A stretch of 12,007 bases of DNA. It comes from CAJQQY01 sp964352225 (lineage in GTDB: Bacteria; Bacteroidota; Bacteroidia; Chitinophagales; Saprospiraceae). The stretch's first letter is position 1; each line of letters starts with the position of its first letter. Positions 1-6,551 of this stretch are shown here, piece by piece. Location of the stretch: positions 1 through 12,007 of the forward strand of contig CAYGRM010000201.1 in the NCBI GenBank assembly GCA_964352225.1, read 5' to 3'. A program made the position numbers and the translations under genes. The notes under the pieces are model-generated. The model was not told the origin of the DNA and did not search any database. It worked only from the letters and a program-made list of their open reading frames with translations.

Positions 1-111
1 ATGTGGTGAAAAAAGACGCATAAAAAAATTAGCGACATAATTCAAAACAGTCTCTAAGGCATTTAAGAAACATATAAGTCCACAACTGTAAATCTTATAT
101 AGTTCAAAATA

Positions 112-148
112 AAAAACAGGAACACCCAAAATGGATATTCCTGTTTTT
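112..148 (-). terminator. Rho-independent terminator of the cytochrome c peroxidase gene
   Basis: An 11-bp perfect inverted repeat (138-148 with 112-122) encloses a 15-nt loop. Read on the minus strand, the stem ends in a T tract that continues as TTTTTTATTTT. It begins about 24 nt after the stop codon at 172-174, which is the expected place for an intrinsic terminator. The stem has only a few G/C pairs, as is normal in an AT-rich genome. Bases 1-111 beyond it hold no open frame or motif that I can recognise. Confidence 0.8.
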
Positions 149-171
149 CATTCACAGTTAATCATTAAATA

Positions 172-1596
172 TTAGTTAACTGCTAACTTAATTGCCCGTT
201 GAGTGTCTCCTTGACGAATCTGAATCATATAAATTCCAACTGGCAAATTAGATGTATTTAATACATATTGGCTTCCTTCGAAAGAAGCAATTTGCAATTG
301 TTTACCACTCATAGTTGAAAGTCTAATGTCATAAGTTTTACCCGCTGAGTTATTAAAATTGATATAAGTAAAATCAACTGCTGGATTTGGGAAAACTGTT
401 ACGTCCTCAAATAAATGTGGATCTTGAACGGCAGTTCCACCTTCTTCAATAAATGGATTAGACCATTTTTCATTAGTCAGATAATTTTCATCAGTCAACG
501 TTTTCATAAAGTTAACCAAGTTAATTTTTTCTTCATCTGAGAATTGTAATCCAGTAGGATCGCTCATCCAATTAAAGAAAGAATTCGGATGAGGTTGTAA
601 CCCTTCACTATAAAAATCAACTACTTCCTCCAACGATTCAAATCGACCATCATGCATATAAGGCCCAGTAACCTCGATATTTCTCAAAGTAGGCGTTTTG
701 AAAACACCATCAAAAAAAGGATCATTTGTCCATCCACCCATTCCTGGATCAGCAGCAACAGAATCTAATCCGTTCGTAAAGTTTTGTCCAGAAAACATTG
801 AGTTAAAAATTGATGCTCCAAAATGAGGAGAAGCATGACAGAATCCACATTGTGCTTCAAATAAGTCCATGCCTTCAATTTCACTTGCTGTAAAATCAGA
901 AAATTCATTTTGTAAACCTTGATCAAACTTAGATTCAAAAGAAGCAATGGATCGAACAAATTGAGCTATCGCATCTCCAATTCTTTCTTCCGTTATCGCT
1001 GGAGTTCCAAATGCTTCCGTAAATAAGTCAGCATAATAATCTGTTCCTTCCATGATTTGAATTAATTCAACGATATCTAATCCTAATTCATCAGGATTAA
1101 TAATTGGCTGAATAACCATTTCTTCCAAAACAGATTGACGACCATCCCAAAATAGTTCATTAGAGTTTTGCCAAGCAATATCATTAATATGTAAAGAATT
1201 CCGAGTCGTCTTCGTATCCATAATTCCCTCACTAAATGCAACATCATCTGCAAAACTTAATTCTTGCTTATGACAACTCGCACAAGAAACGGTACCATCT
1301 AAGGATAATTTTTTATCATAAAATAAAACTCGGCCTAGCGTTGCACCTTCATTCGTAACTAATGATAAAGTATTTCCATTTCCACCTCCACCCCAAGTCG
1401 AAGGAGCATTTATGATAAAATCAGGTAAATCAGCAATTTCGTAGTCTAACATCACATCAGGCAAATCTAAAACTTGATTACTAAAAGTAGCTGAGGAATA
1501 ATTGATGGCAGAAATCATCTTCTTACCAAGTGGAGTCATGCTAGTCAAACCTACTAGCAGAAAAGCTGCAATTAAGGAAAGGTAAATTTTCTTCAT
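172..1596 (-). CDS. Secreted di-haem cytochrome c peroxidase (MauG/CcpA family) with T9SS C-terminal sorting domain
   Basis: Protein of 474 aa. Residues 1-20 form a signal peptide (MKKIY, then a hydrophobic stretch) with no lipobox cysteine. The peroxidase part spans about 75-370. It has two c-type haem motifs, CASCH at 105-109 and CGFCH at 250-254, preceded by LGRVLFYDKKLS as is typical of bacterial di-haem peroxidases. The motif YMHDGRF (313-319) supplies a candidate methionine ligand, Met314. Family members reduce hydrogen peroxide to water with electrons from small c-type donors, or oxidise protein or amine substrates (MauG branch); which applies here cannot be told. Residues about 398-474 form a type A T9SS sorting domain: FPNP at 402-405, a GKQL turn and LPVGIYMIQI near the end. 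This predicts export across the outer membrane rather than a periplasmic enzyme. The gene is last on its strand before a terminator and has its own 264-bp upstream gap, so it is probably transcribed alone. Confidence 0.93.
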   Translation of the reverse strand: MKKIYLSLIAAFLLVGLTSMTPLGKKMISAINYSSATFSNQVLDLPDVMLDYEIADLPDFIINAPSTWGGGGNGNTLSLVTNEGATLGRVLFYDKKLSLDGTVSCASCHKQELSFADDVAFSEGIMDTKTTRNSLHINDIAWQNSNELFWDGRQSVLEEMVIQPIINPDELGLDIVELIQIMEGTDYYADLFTEAFGTPAITEERIGDAIAQFVRSIASFESKFDQGLQNEFSDFTASEIEGMDLFEAQCGFCHASPHFGASIFNSMFSGQNFTNGLDSVAADPGMGGWTNDPFFDGVFKTPTLRNIEVTGPYMHDGRFESLEEVVDFYSEGLQPHPNSFFNWMSDPTGLQFSDEEKINLVNFMKTLTDENYLTNEKWSNPFIEEGGTAVQDPHLFEDVTVFPNPAVDFTYINFNNSAGKTYDIRLSTMSGKQLQIASFEGSQYVLNTSNLPVGIYMIQIRQGDTQRAIKLAVN

Positions 1597-1617
1597 GATG
1601 ATAGTTTTAGTTGAGAA

Positions 1618-1641
1618 AGTTCATGTTTTTGAATATGAACT
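1618..1641. promoter_or_regulatory. Inverted repeat in the leader of the peroxidase gene
   Basis: Arms AGTTCAT (1618-1624) and ATGAACT (1635-1641) are perfect complements around a 10-nt spacer. They sit 22 to 45 nt upstream of the ATG of the peroxidase gene, so they could be a dimeric repressor or activator site, or an RNA hairpin in the leader. Function is inferred from position only. Confidence 0.35.
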
Positions 1642-1792
1642 CACTATTATGTGGAATAAATGTATAATGTATTGTTCCGCTTGTAGGAGAAAAAGCTGCT
1701 TATGCAGCTTATAAAAGAAACAATCTCGTCAATCATAGCTTCGAAATCAGATGTTTCTAGGAGAGGCGAATGACATGGGAACTAAATTAGCG

Positions 1793-1838
1793 TGTAATTT
1801 TGTTAAAAATAGCAAAATTACATTTGTCATACAAATGT
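1793..1838. terminator. Two overlapping inverted repeats downstream of the small membrane-protein gene
   Basis: Repeat A pairs 1793-1802 with 1813-1822 (10 bp, 10-nt loop). Repeat B pairs 1820-1827 with 1831-1838 (8 bp, 3-nt loop). Bases 1820-1822 belong to both, so the two hairpins cannot be complete at once. On the minus strand they follow the stop of the 148-aa gene (1861) by about 22 nt and most likely terminate or protect that transcript. There is no long T tract after either stem, so an intrinsic terminator is not assured. Confidence 0.45.
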
Positions 1839-1860
1839 CAGGAAGGAAGGAATATGCCTA

Positions 1861-2307
1861 TTATTGAGCAAATGGCTCGAATAGATATGGATTTTCTTTA
1901 ATAAATGTATTGAATTTTCGCCGACTGGCAACGAAGGCGATTTTTTTTCCAAAAGTCCCTGGTTCTTTTAGGACAATATGAATAGTTCGAAAAATAACAA
2001 AATCACGCTCTTCAATATTTTCTATATTCGACCAAGGATATTTGAAATTTTTAAAATAATTAGTTACAAATATATGCGTCTGATCCATTTCTACTCGCTT
2101 GAGTTGAAGTACTGTAAAATAAAAAAACGCTACACCCACCAATAAAAAAATTAAAATCCCAATTCGAAAAGTCTGGATTGGGATTCCTGCAAACATATTT
2201 CCATCCAGAGTCCAAATGGCAAGATTGAAACCCAAAACAATAACTGTCCAAAAAACAGGAATGAAAAATTTTAAAAATAAAGTAAGTGAAGTTGAGACTT
2301 GTTGCAT
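1861..2307 (-). CDS. Small membrane protein with two transmembrane helices and a PH-like tail (hypothetical)
   Basis: Protein of 148 aa. Two hydrophobic helices are visible, about 12-33 and 48-68, joined by a short loop. The rest (about 70-148) is soluble and rich in alternating hydrophobic residues: VEMDQTHIFVTNYF, then YPWSNIENIEER, then FRTIHIVLK. This layout, helices followed by a strand-rich domain with an internal WSxIENI pattern, resembles small bacterial membrane proteins with a PH-like domain (bPH/DUF class). That resemblance is inference; I do not recognise an exact family. It starts at ATG 72 nt after tatC on the same strand and may share its transcript. A hairpin in that gap (2322-2347) could reduce read-through. 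Confidence 0.75.
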   Translation of the reverse strand: MQQVSTSLTLFLKFFIPVFWTVIVLGFNLAIWTLDGNMFAGIPIQTFRIGILIFLLVGVAFFYFTVLQLKRVEMDQTHIFVTNYFKNFKYPWSNIENIEERDFVIFRTIHIVLKEPGTFGKKIAFVASRRKFNTFIKENPYLFEPFAQ

Positions 2308-2321
2308 TGATTAATATTGAA

Positions 2322-2347
2322 TTTTGCCTGTCTACCTACAGGTAAAA
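2322..2347. terminator. Hairpin between tatC and the small membrane-protein gene
   Basis: Ten base pairs with one G-U (2322-2331 with 2338-2347) close a 6-nt loop. There is no T tract on the minus side, so this may be an attenuator or RNA-processing hairpin rather than a terminator. A second inverted repeat lies just beside it, 2355-2362 with 2368-2375 (8-bp arms AATTTTGA/TCAAAATT, 5-nt loop), right after the tatC stop. Confidence 0.4.
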
Positions 2348-2379
2348 ATGATTGAATTTTGAGTGATTCAAAATTACTT

Positions 2380-3228
2380 TTACGGTTTTTTCATGAGTGC
2401 TTTTTCTTCGGCCGCCTCTTTGGCTTCTGCATTTTTAATAACTCTTCGAGAAATTATTATACTCACCTCATACAACCCAAATAATGGAATTCCAATCAAA
2501 AATTGAGTGACCACATCTGGAGGCGTTACAATGGCAGCCAACAATAAAATTATCACAATCGCATGTCGTCGATAGGCTTTCAAAAACTCAGGAGTGATCA
2601 ATCCTATTTTTGACAAAAAGTAAACGGCAACTGGCATTTGGAAAACAATGCCTACCGGTAATGTGAATAATATTATAGATGAAACATAATCAGACAAGTT
2701 AGGTTCAAAGTCGACTCCTGCCCCAAATTCATAGTTGGATAAAAATGTAATCGCAAATGGAGTGAGAACAAAATATCCAAACGCAACTCCTGAAATAAAA
2801 AGGGAAGAACAGGAAAAAACGATTCCTCTTGCTGCTTTCAATTCATTTTTGTGCAAGGCAGGTTTGATAAATCGCCAAATTTCCCAAAATAAATAAGGGA
2901 ATGCCACGACCAATCCAAATATAATAGATACTCGAATATGTGTCAAAAATGCCTCATGCATGGCTTTTATATCCAAAGAAAATGAAGGTGGAAAAAAACA
3001 AGTTGCCTCAGAAAAATTACAAAACAATCGATACGTCGGAAAATCTTCTAATCGAGGCCAAAACAAAACAAACGTTGTAAAGTCTTTAGCAATAAAAAAT
3101 CCAATCGCAAATACCAGCAAGGCCACAACGGACCGCACCAAATGCCATCGTAAAGCTTCTAAATGATCCAAAAAGGACATTTCAGACTCTTCTTTCATAT
3201 TGTCTACATCGACTTGATCTAATGCCAT
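2380..3228 (-). CDS. tatC: Twin-arginine translocase subunit TatC
   Basis: Protein of 282 aa, normal for the family apart from a slightly long N-terminus and charged tail. TatC is the multi-span inner-membrane receptor that binds twin-arginine signal peptides of folded proteins. Hallmarks: MSFLDHLEALRWHL near 17-30 (the N-terminal HLEELR-type motif), FPYLFWEIWRFIKPAL at 110-125 with the conserved glutamate Glu116, and TPPDVVTQFLIGIPLFGLYE at 235-254. Hydrophobic segments lie near 31-48, 98-118, 134-158, 181-205, 222-236 and 240-258. The first periplasmic loop carries two cysteines, Cys70 and Cys77. No tatA/tatB partner is in the window, so they must lie elsewhere. Met11 is an alternative start, but the ATG at 3226-3228 sits 18 nt after a perfect TAnnTTTG element and is kept. 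Confidence 0.95.
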   Translation of the reverse strand: MALDQVDVDNMKEESEMSFLDHLEALRWHLVRSVVALLVFAIGFFIAKDFTTFVLFWPRLEDFPTYRLFCNFSEATCFFPPSFSLDIKAMHEAFLTHIRVSIIFGLVVAFPYLFWEIWRFIKPALHKNELKAARGIVFSCSSLFISGVAFGYFVLTPFAITFLSNYEFGAGVDFEPNLSDYVSSIILFTLPVGIVFQMPVAVYFLSKIGLITPEFLKAYRRHAIVIILLLAAIVTPPDVVTQFLIGIPLFGLYEVSIIISRRVIKNAEAKEAAEEKALMKKP

Positions 3229-3245
3229 TTATTTGTAATTTTCCC

Positions 3246-3253
3246 CAAAAATA
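3246..3253 (-). promoter_or_regulatory. Candidate -7 element for tatC (TATTTTTG)
   Basis: Exact match to the Bacteroidota consensus TAnnTTTG, 17 nt before the tatC ATG on the minus strand. No clear TTG is seen at the -33 position. The implied leader is short. Chance matches are possible in AT-rich DNA. Confidence 0.4.
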
Positions 3254-3339
3254 GGAATTTTTAATGAGGTGTGAAAAATGATTGGAGAGGAAGTTTGTTG
3301 ACTTAGACTTTTTCTAAATAAGAAGGAGTTCAGTTGGAA

Positions 3340-3349
3340 NNNNNNNNNN
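3340..3349. other. Assembly gap (10 N)
   Basis: Ten undetermined bases between tatC and the ABC ATPase gene. The left flank ends in TTCAGTTGG and the right flank starts a GCAGTAAGC hairpin. Both are units of the heptad repeat also found intact at 9477-9541, so the gap most likely reflects a collapsed or unresolved repeat and its true length is unknown. Confidence 0.95.
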
Positions 3350-3392
3350 GAAAAAAGCAGTAAGCAACTACTTACTGCTTACTGCTTTTTTC
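3350..3392. terminator. Bidirectional hairpin terminator made of heptad repeats, end of the lpx cluster
   Basis: A 16-bp perfect stem (3350-3365 with 3377-3392) closes an 11-nt loop. An A tract on the left and a T tract on the right make it a plausible intrinsic terminator in both directions. The units GCAGTAA and TTACTGC match the repeat at 9477-9541. An alternative shorter pairing, 3357-3364 with 3371-3378, is possible. The stem overlaps the last codons and stop of the ABC ATPase gene. Confidence 0.75.
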
Positions 3393-4018
3393 TTATAATC
3401 CAAAATATTCAAATGAGCTTCACAAAAATCATAATCTAACTCTACATTGGAAGCAATGACGATCGAGCGCTTTTGTCCGTATTCTTTGATTAAATCTCGA
3501 TACCAATTCATTCCTTGGGTATCCAAATTGGTTGTTGGTTCATCCAAAAGTAATAAAGGTGAATCTGAACAGATGGCTAAAACTAACTTCAACCTTTGCT
3601 TCATTCCAGAAGAGAAAAATCGAATTGGCTTGTCTTTTGATTTCTCAAAATTCAAAATTTCAATTAAATCCGCTGGTGATAATTGATTAGAAAATGATTT
3701 AAATTCCTGATGAAATTTAATCGCTTCGATAAGCGTAAATTCCTCTATCAAATCAATGTAAGGTGCAGCATAACTTATTTTTCGATACACCTCATCGATA
3801 GGCAGTTTATTGTCCTCCAATAAAAAATCCACTTTGCCTTTCGATGGTGTCAGATGACCTGACAACACTTTAAGCAAAGTGGATTTACCTGAGCCATTTG
3901 GCCCTAGGATTGCATATTTTTTCCCTGCCTCAAAAGTGAAATTAACTCCTCGAAAAATCCACTCGTAGCGGTATCTTTTCCCAATATTACGAAAGGATAC
4001 TTCCATTCCTATTTCCAT
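3368..4018 (-). CDS. ABC-type ATP-binding protein, last gene of the lpx cluster
   Basis: Protein of 216 aa, one nucleotide-binding domain. Walker A GPNGSGKST at 39-47, signature SSGMKQ at 136-141, Walker B LLLLDEP at 155-161 with Glu160. Two usual landmarks differ: the Q-loop region reads YAAPYIDL (83-90) with no glutamine, and the switch histidine after Walker B is asparagine (IASN, Asn191). From memory, related Bacteroidota proteins next to lpxA also carry SN here, so this may be a family trait. No permease is encoded nearby. The position suggests a role in envelope lipid transport, but this is inference. The start at 4018 overlaps the end of lpxA by 32 nt (Met5 at 4006 is an alternative), which points to translational coupling. 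The last codons (AVSSK, then TAG) lie inside a heptad repeat hairpin. Confidence 0.9.
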   Translation of the reverse strand: MEIGMEVSFRNIGKRYRYEWIFRGVNFTFEAGKKYAILGPNGSGKSTLLKVLSGHLTPSKGKVDFLLEDNKLPIDEVYRKISYAAPYIDLIEEFTLIEAIKFHQEFKSFSNQLSPADLIEILNFEKSKDKPIRFFSSGMKQRLKLVLAICSDSPLLLLDEPTTNLDTQGMNWYRDLIKEYGQKRSIVIASNVELDYDFCEAHLNILDYKKKAVSSK

Positions 4019-4829
4019 TAACCGTTATTCCTGGACTAACTTTTCCCCCATTCATATGCCGATATCCTCTGATAATTCCTCGGCTTGCATCTTTGATAAA
4101 ACCTAAGATATTTTCTCTTTCAGGTGATTCAGACAAAGTTGATTGGATCACTTCCAATGCTTGTGAAGTATTGTGCCCTTTTTGGTAAAGCAATCGATAA
4201 ATGTCTTGAATATTGTTAATCTGATCATCTGAGAATCCTTTTCGACGCAAACCAATTGAATTTACCCCTGCGTAAGAAAGTGGTTCTCTTGCTGCTTTGA
4301 TATAAGGTGGAATATCTTTTCGAACTAAAGAACCGCCACCGACCATTACATTATCACCAATCCTTACAAATTGATGCACCGCAGTCAAACCTCCAAGTGT
4401 GGTTCGTGGTCCAACTTCTATATGCCCCGCAAGCGTTACATTATTTGCTAAAACGCATCTCTCATGGATGATACAATCATGAGCAATATGACAATAAGCC
4501 ATAATCAGACAATTATCTTCGATAACCGTTTTCCAATTGGCTGTTGTTCCAATATTGATCGTACAATATTCTCGGATGGTTACATTATTTCCTATTTCTA
4601 GAAAAGTCCGTTCCCCTTTATATTTTAAATCCTGCGGAATAGAACCAACGATTGCTCCTGGGAAAACTTTACAGTTGTCCCCCATTCGAGTGCCGTTCAT
4701 AATTACTGCATTTGGAAAAATCTCTGTGTTATCCCCAATCACTACATCTTTTTCAATCGTAACAAAGGCTCCGATTTTAACGTTTTTTCCGATTTTGGCT
4801 TCTGGATGAATATTTCTTATTGGATTCAT
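3987..4829 (-). CDS. lpxA: UDP-N-acetylglucosamine O-acyltransferase LpxA
   Basis: Protein of 280 aa catalysing the first step of lipid A synthesis: transfer of a 3-hydroxyacyl chain from acyl-ACP to the 3-OH of UDP-GlcNAc in the cytosol. Hexapeptide repeats (IGxxVxIG type) fill about 7-165 as a left-handed beta-helix, followed by a helical C-terminal part (about 190-255) that includes the family motif VNSIGLRRKGFS. The catalytic base is His117 in HIAHDC, equivalent to His125 of E. coli by alignment. Gly165 falls at the E. coli Gly173 hydrocarbon-ruler position, which fits a long acyl chain (inference). About 25 residues after RGIIRG (250-255) form a glycine/asparagine-rich tail beyond the usual end; its last codons overlap the next gene. 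It lies 150 bp after lpxC-fabZ, in a gap full of A/T palindromes. Confidence 0.96.
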   Translation of the reverse strand: MNPIRNIHPEAKIGKNVKIGAFVTIEKDVVIGDNTEIFPNAVIMNGTRMGDNCKVFPGAIVGSIPQDLKYKGERTFLEIGNNVTIREYCTINIGTTANWKTVIEDNCLIMAYCHIAHDCIIHERCVLANNVTLAGHIEVGPRTTLGGLTAVHQFVRIGDNVMVGGGSLVRKDIPPYIKAAREPLSYAGVNSIGLRRKGFSDDQINNIQDIYRLLYQKGHNTSQALEVIQSTLSESPERENILGFIKDASRGIIRGYRHMNGGKVSPGITVNGNRNGSILS

Positions 4830-4845
4830 GATTGAGCTTCTTTCT

Positions 4846-4924
4846 ATATTTTTTTCAAAAAATATGTTTAAATAATTTAAAGCAGTCCTTTTTTGAAAAA
4901 AATACTACTGTTTTTATATAAAAA
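4846..4924. repeat. Cluster of A/T palindromes between lpxC-fabZ and lpxA
   Basis: Three A/T-only palindromes lie in 79 bp: 4846-4865 (9-bp arms, 2-nt centre), 4867-4881 (7-bp arms, one central base) and 4911-4924 (TTTTTATATAAAAA, perfect). They could form a weak terminator for lpxC-fabZ or part of an lpxA promoter region. TATTTTTTG, one T longer than the -7 consensus, occurs on the minus strand around 4857-4865. No exact promoter match is seen. Confidence 0.35.
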
Positions 4925-4979
4925 ATAAGTGAGTAAAAACATAACGTGCAATTGCTCGACTTATTCATGTGAATTAATT

Positions 4980-6368
4980 TTAATTCCTCTTTACGATCTG
5001 AGCGGTCAACTCTCCTTCTGAAACGATTTTATTTCCAACATAAGCGGTTCCTTGCATGTGGCAAATTCCTCTTCTAATTGGAGACAATAATTCCATTTTA
5101 AAAATCAAAGTATCACCTGGAACCACTTTTTGTCGCAACTTCACTTTATCTATTTTCAAAAAATAAGTATCCCAATTTTCAGGATCTGGAACAGTTGATA
5201 AAGCTAGGATTCCACCCGTTTGTGCCATTGCTTCAATTTGCAAAACTCCCGGCATAACTGGATTTCCTGGGAAATGTCCCTGAAAAAACTCCTCATTAAA
5301 AGTGACATTTTTAATCCCCACTACATGATCTTCGCTTAGTTCGATGATTTTGTCTATTAATAAGAACGGATATCGATGGGGCAAACGTTTGGCGATTTCT
5401 ACCACATCAAAAATTGGGTCTTCGTTAGGATTGTATTTCGGTTTGTTTTTTAGCTTCTTTTGCTCAACTAATTTTTGTTTTAACAATTTTGCAAATTCCA
5501 CATTTGCAGTATGCCCAGGTTTAGTGGCAACTACTCTTCCTTTAATAGGTTTCCCCACCAACGCCAAATCTCCCATCACATCTAACAATTTATGCCGGGC
5601 TGCTTCATTCTTGAATTTTAATTCAATGGTATTTAGAAGTCCCTCTTTATCAACCTCCACGCTTGGTTTTCCAAGTTTCTTCGCCAAAGCATCCAAATCT
5701 TTCTTTTTCATGACTCTATCCACAATAACGATTGCATTGTCCAAATCGCCCCCTTTGATTAAATTTTGTTCCAATAATTGTTCTAATTCATGTAAAAAAA
5801 CAAAAGTTCGACAAGGAGCAATCTCTTTTTTATAGTCATCAATTGACGTCAAAGAAGCATATTGATGTCCTAAAACAGGCGAATTAAAGTCAATCATTGT
5901 GGTGACCTGAAAATCCTCACTTGGAAAAACCATTAATTCCGCTCCCGACTCTTCATCTTTAAATGAGATAGATTCTTCAATTTCAAAATATTCTCGTTCT
6001 TCCTCTTGTTCCTCGATTCCTGCTTTGCTCAATTTTTCTACAAATTCTCTAGCACTTCCGTCCATAATTGGCGCTTCTGGTCCATCGATGTCAATCATTA
6101 CATTATCGATTTGCAGCCCAAGCAATGCTGATAAGGCATGTTCCACAGTCGTAACCGAGGCACCTCCAGAAGCAATAGTTGTACTCCTATTGGTAGAACT
6201 TACTCGATTAACATCGGCTGCAATTATAGGCTGATTGTCAAGATCAACTCGTCTAAACTTATAGCCATGATTAGCATCTGCTGGATGAAAAGTCATTGTA
6301 ACTTCTTTACCGGTATGCAAGCCAATACCTTTTACTTTTACTGCTTTTTTGATTGTAGTTTGCTTCAT
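4980..6368 (-). CDS. lpxC-fabZ: Bifunctional LpxC deacetylase / FabZ 3-hydroxyacyl-ACP dehydratase fusion
   Basis: Protein of 462 aa from Met at 6368. Residues 1 to about 300 are LpxC, the zinc-dependent deacetylase that commits UDP-3-O-acyl-GlcNAc to lipid A. Zinc ligands are His77 (in TVEHALSALL), His259 and Asp263 (in RHKLLDVMGD). A lysine-rich linker (about 297-315) leads to FabZ (about 316-460), the hotdog-fold dehydratase of fatty acid elongation, with LPHRYPFLLIDK at 329-340, catalytic His365 in GHFPGNPVMPG and Glu379. This fusion is a known Bacteroidota trait and couples lipid A commitment to acyl supply. The reading frame can be extended to a TTG at 6410, but that TTG lies inside a perfect -7 promoter element. 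ATG at 6368 follows AAAGGGAAA and begins with the family-typical KQTTIKKAVKVKGIGLHTG, so it is chosen. Confidence 0.97.
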   Translation of the reverse strand: MKQTTIKKAVKVKGIGLHTGKEVTMTFHPADANHGYKFRRVDLDNQPIIAADVNRVSSTNRSTTIASGGASVTTVEHALSALLGLQIDNVMIDIDGPEAPIMDGSAREFVEKLSKAGIEEQEEEREYFEIEESISFKDEESGAELMVFPSEDFQVTTMIDFNSPVLGHQYASLTSIDDYKKEIAPCRTFVFLHELEQLLEQNLIKGGDLDNAIVIVDRVMKKKDLDALAKKLGKPSVEVDKEGLLNTIELKFKNEAARHKLLDVMGDLALVGKPIKGRVVATKPGHTANVEFAKLLKQKLVEQKKLKNKPKYNPNEDPIFDVVEIAKRLPHRYPFLLIDKIIELSEDHVVGIKNVTFNEEFFQGHFPGNPVMPGVLQIEAMAQTGGILALSTVPDPENWDTYFLKIDKVKLRQKVVPGDTLIFKMELLSPIRRGICHMQGTAYVGNKIVSEGELTAQIVKRN

Positions 6369-6407
6369 TTTCCCTTTTGGAATTTCGATTATTTTTGAAA
6401 ATTCGCA

Positions 6408-6415
6408 CAAAGATA
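6408..6415 (-). promoter_or_regulatory. -7 promoter element of lpxC-fabZ (TATCTTTG)
   Basis: Exact TAnnTTTG match on the minus strand, 39 nt upstream of the chosen lpxC-fabZ start. The TTG that would extend the coding frame upstream lies within it. It implies that lpxC-fabZ can be transcribed independently of lpxD. The -33 region has no clear TTG. Confidence 0.55.
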
Positions 6416-6521
6416 AGCCTTTGTTAAGAAAAAGTGATGAGTTGGGTAGTTTTATAAAAGAACTGGCTAATTCTGCATTGCTTTAAATGCTTTAAAAACT
6501 AAAAAGCAATTCCTTTAAATC

Positions 6522-6541
6522 AAGACTAAGAAACCAGTCTT
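6522..6541. terminator. Weak hairpin after lpxD
   Basis: Arms AAGACT (6522-6527) and AGTCTT (6536-6541) pair around an 8-nt loop, 10 nt beyond the lpxD stop. On the minus strand it is followed by GATTTAAAGG, not a T tract, so termination would be inefficient. It may only partly separate lpxD from lpxC-fabZ. Confidence 0.35.
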
Positions 6542-6551
6542 TTCCCCTACG

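Larger units (their letters stand above)
1597..1860. other. Intergenic region with several inverted repeats, 5' of the peroxidase gene
   Basis: No convincing open frame lies in these 264 bp. Four inverted repeats are visible: 1618-1641 (7-bp arms), 1693-1710 (7-bp arms AAGCTGC/GCAGCTT around a 4-nt loop), and two overlapping ones between 1793 and 1838. On the minus strand a near match to the Bacteroidota -7 element (TACATTTA against TAnnTTTG) occurs around 1651-1663, upstream of the peroxidase start. I see no good -33 element. Confidence 0.5.

Noticed and set aside
5344..5835. 163-codon open frame on the plus strand opposite lpxC-fabZ
   Set aside because: It is antisense to a well-defined enzyme, has low-complexity Ser/Phe-rich content and no family match.
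6369..6410. Longer N-terminus for LpxC-FabZ starting at TTG 6410
   Set aside because: The TTG is part of a perfect TATCTTTG promoter element, and the extra residues do not match the family opening.
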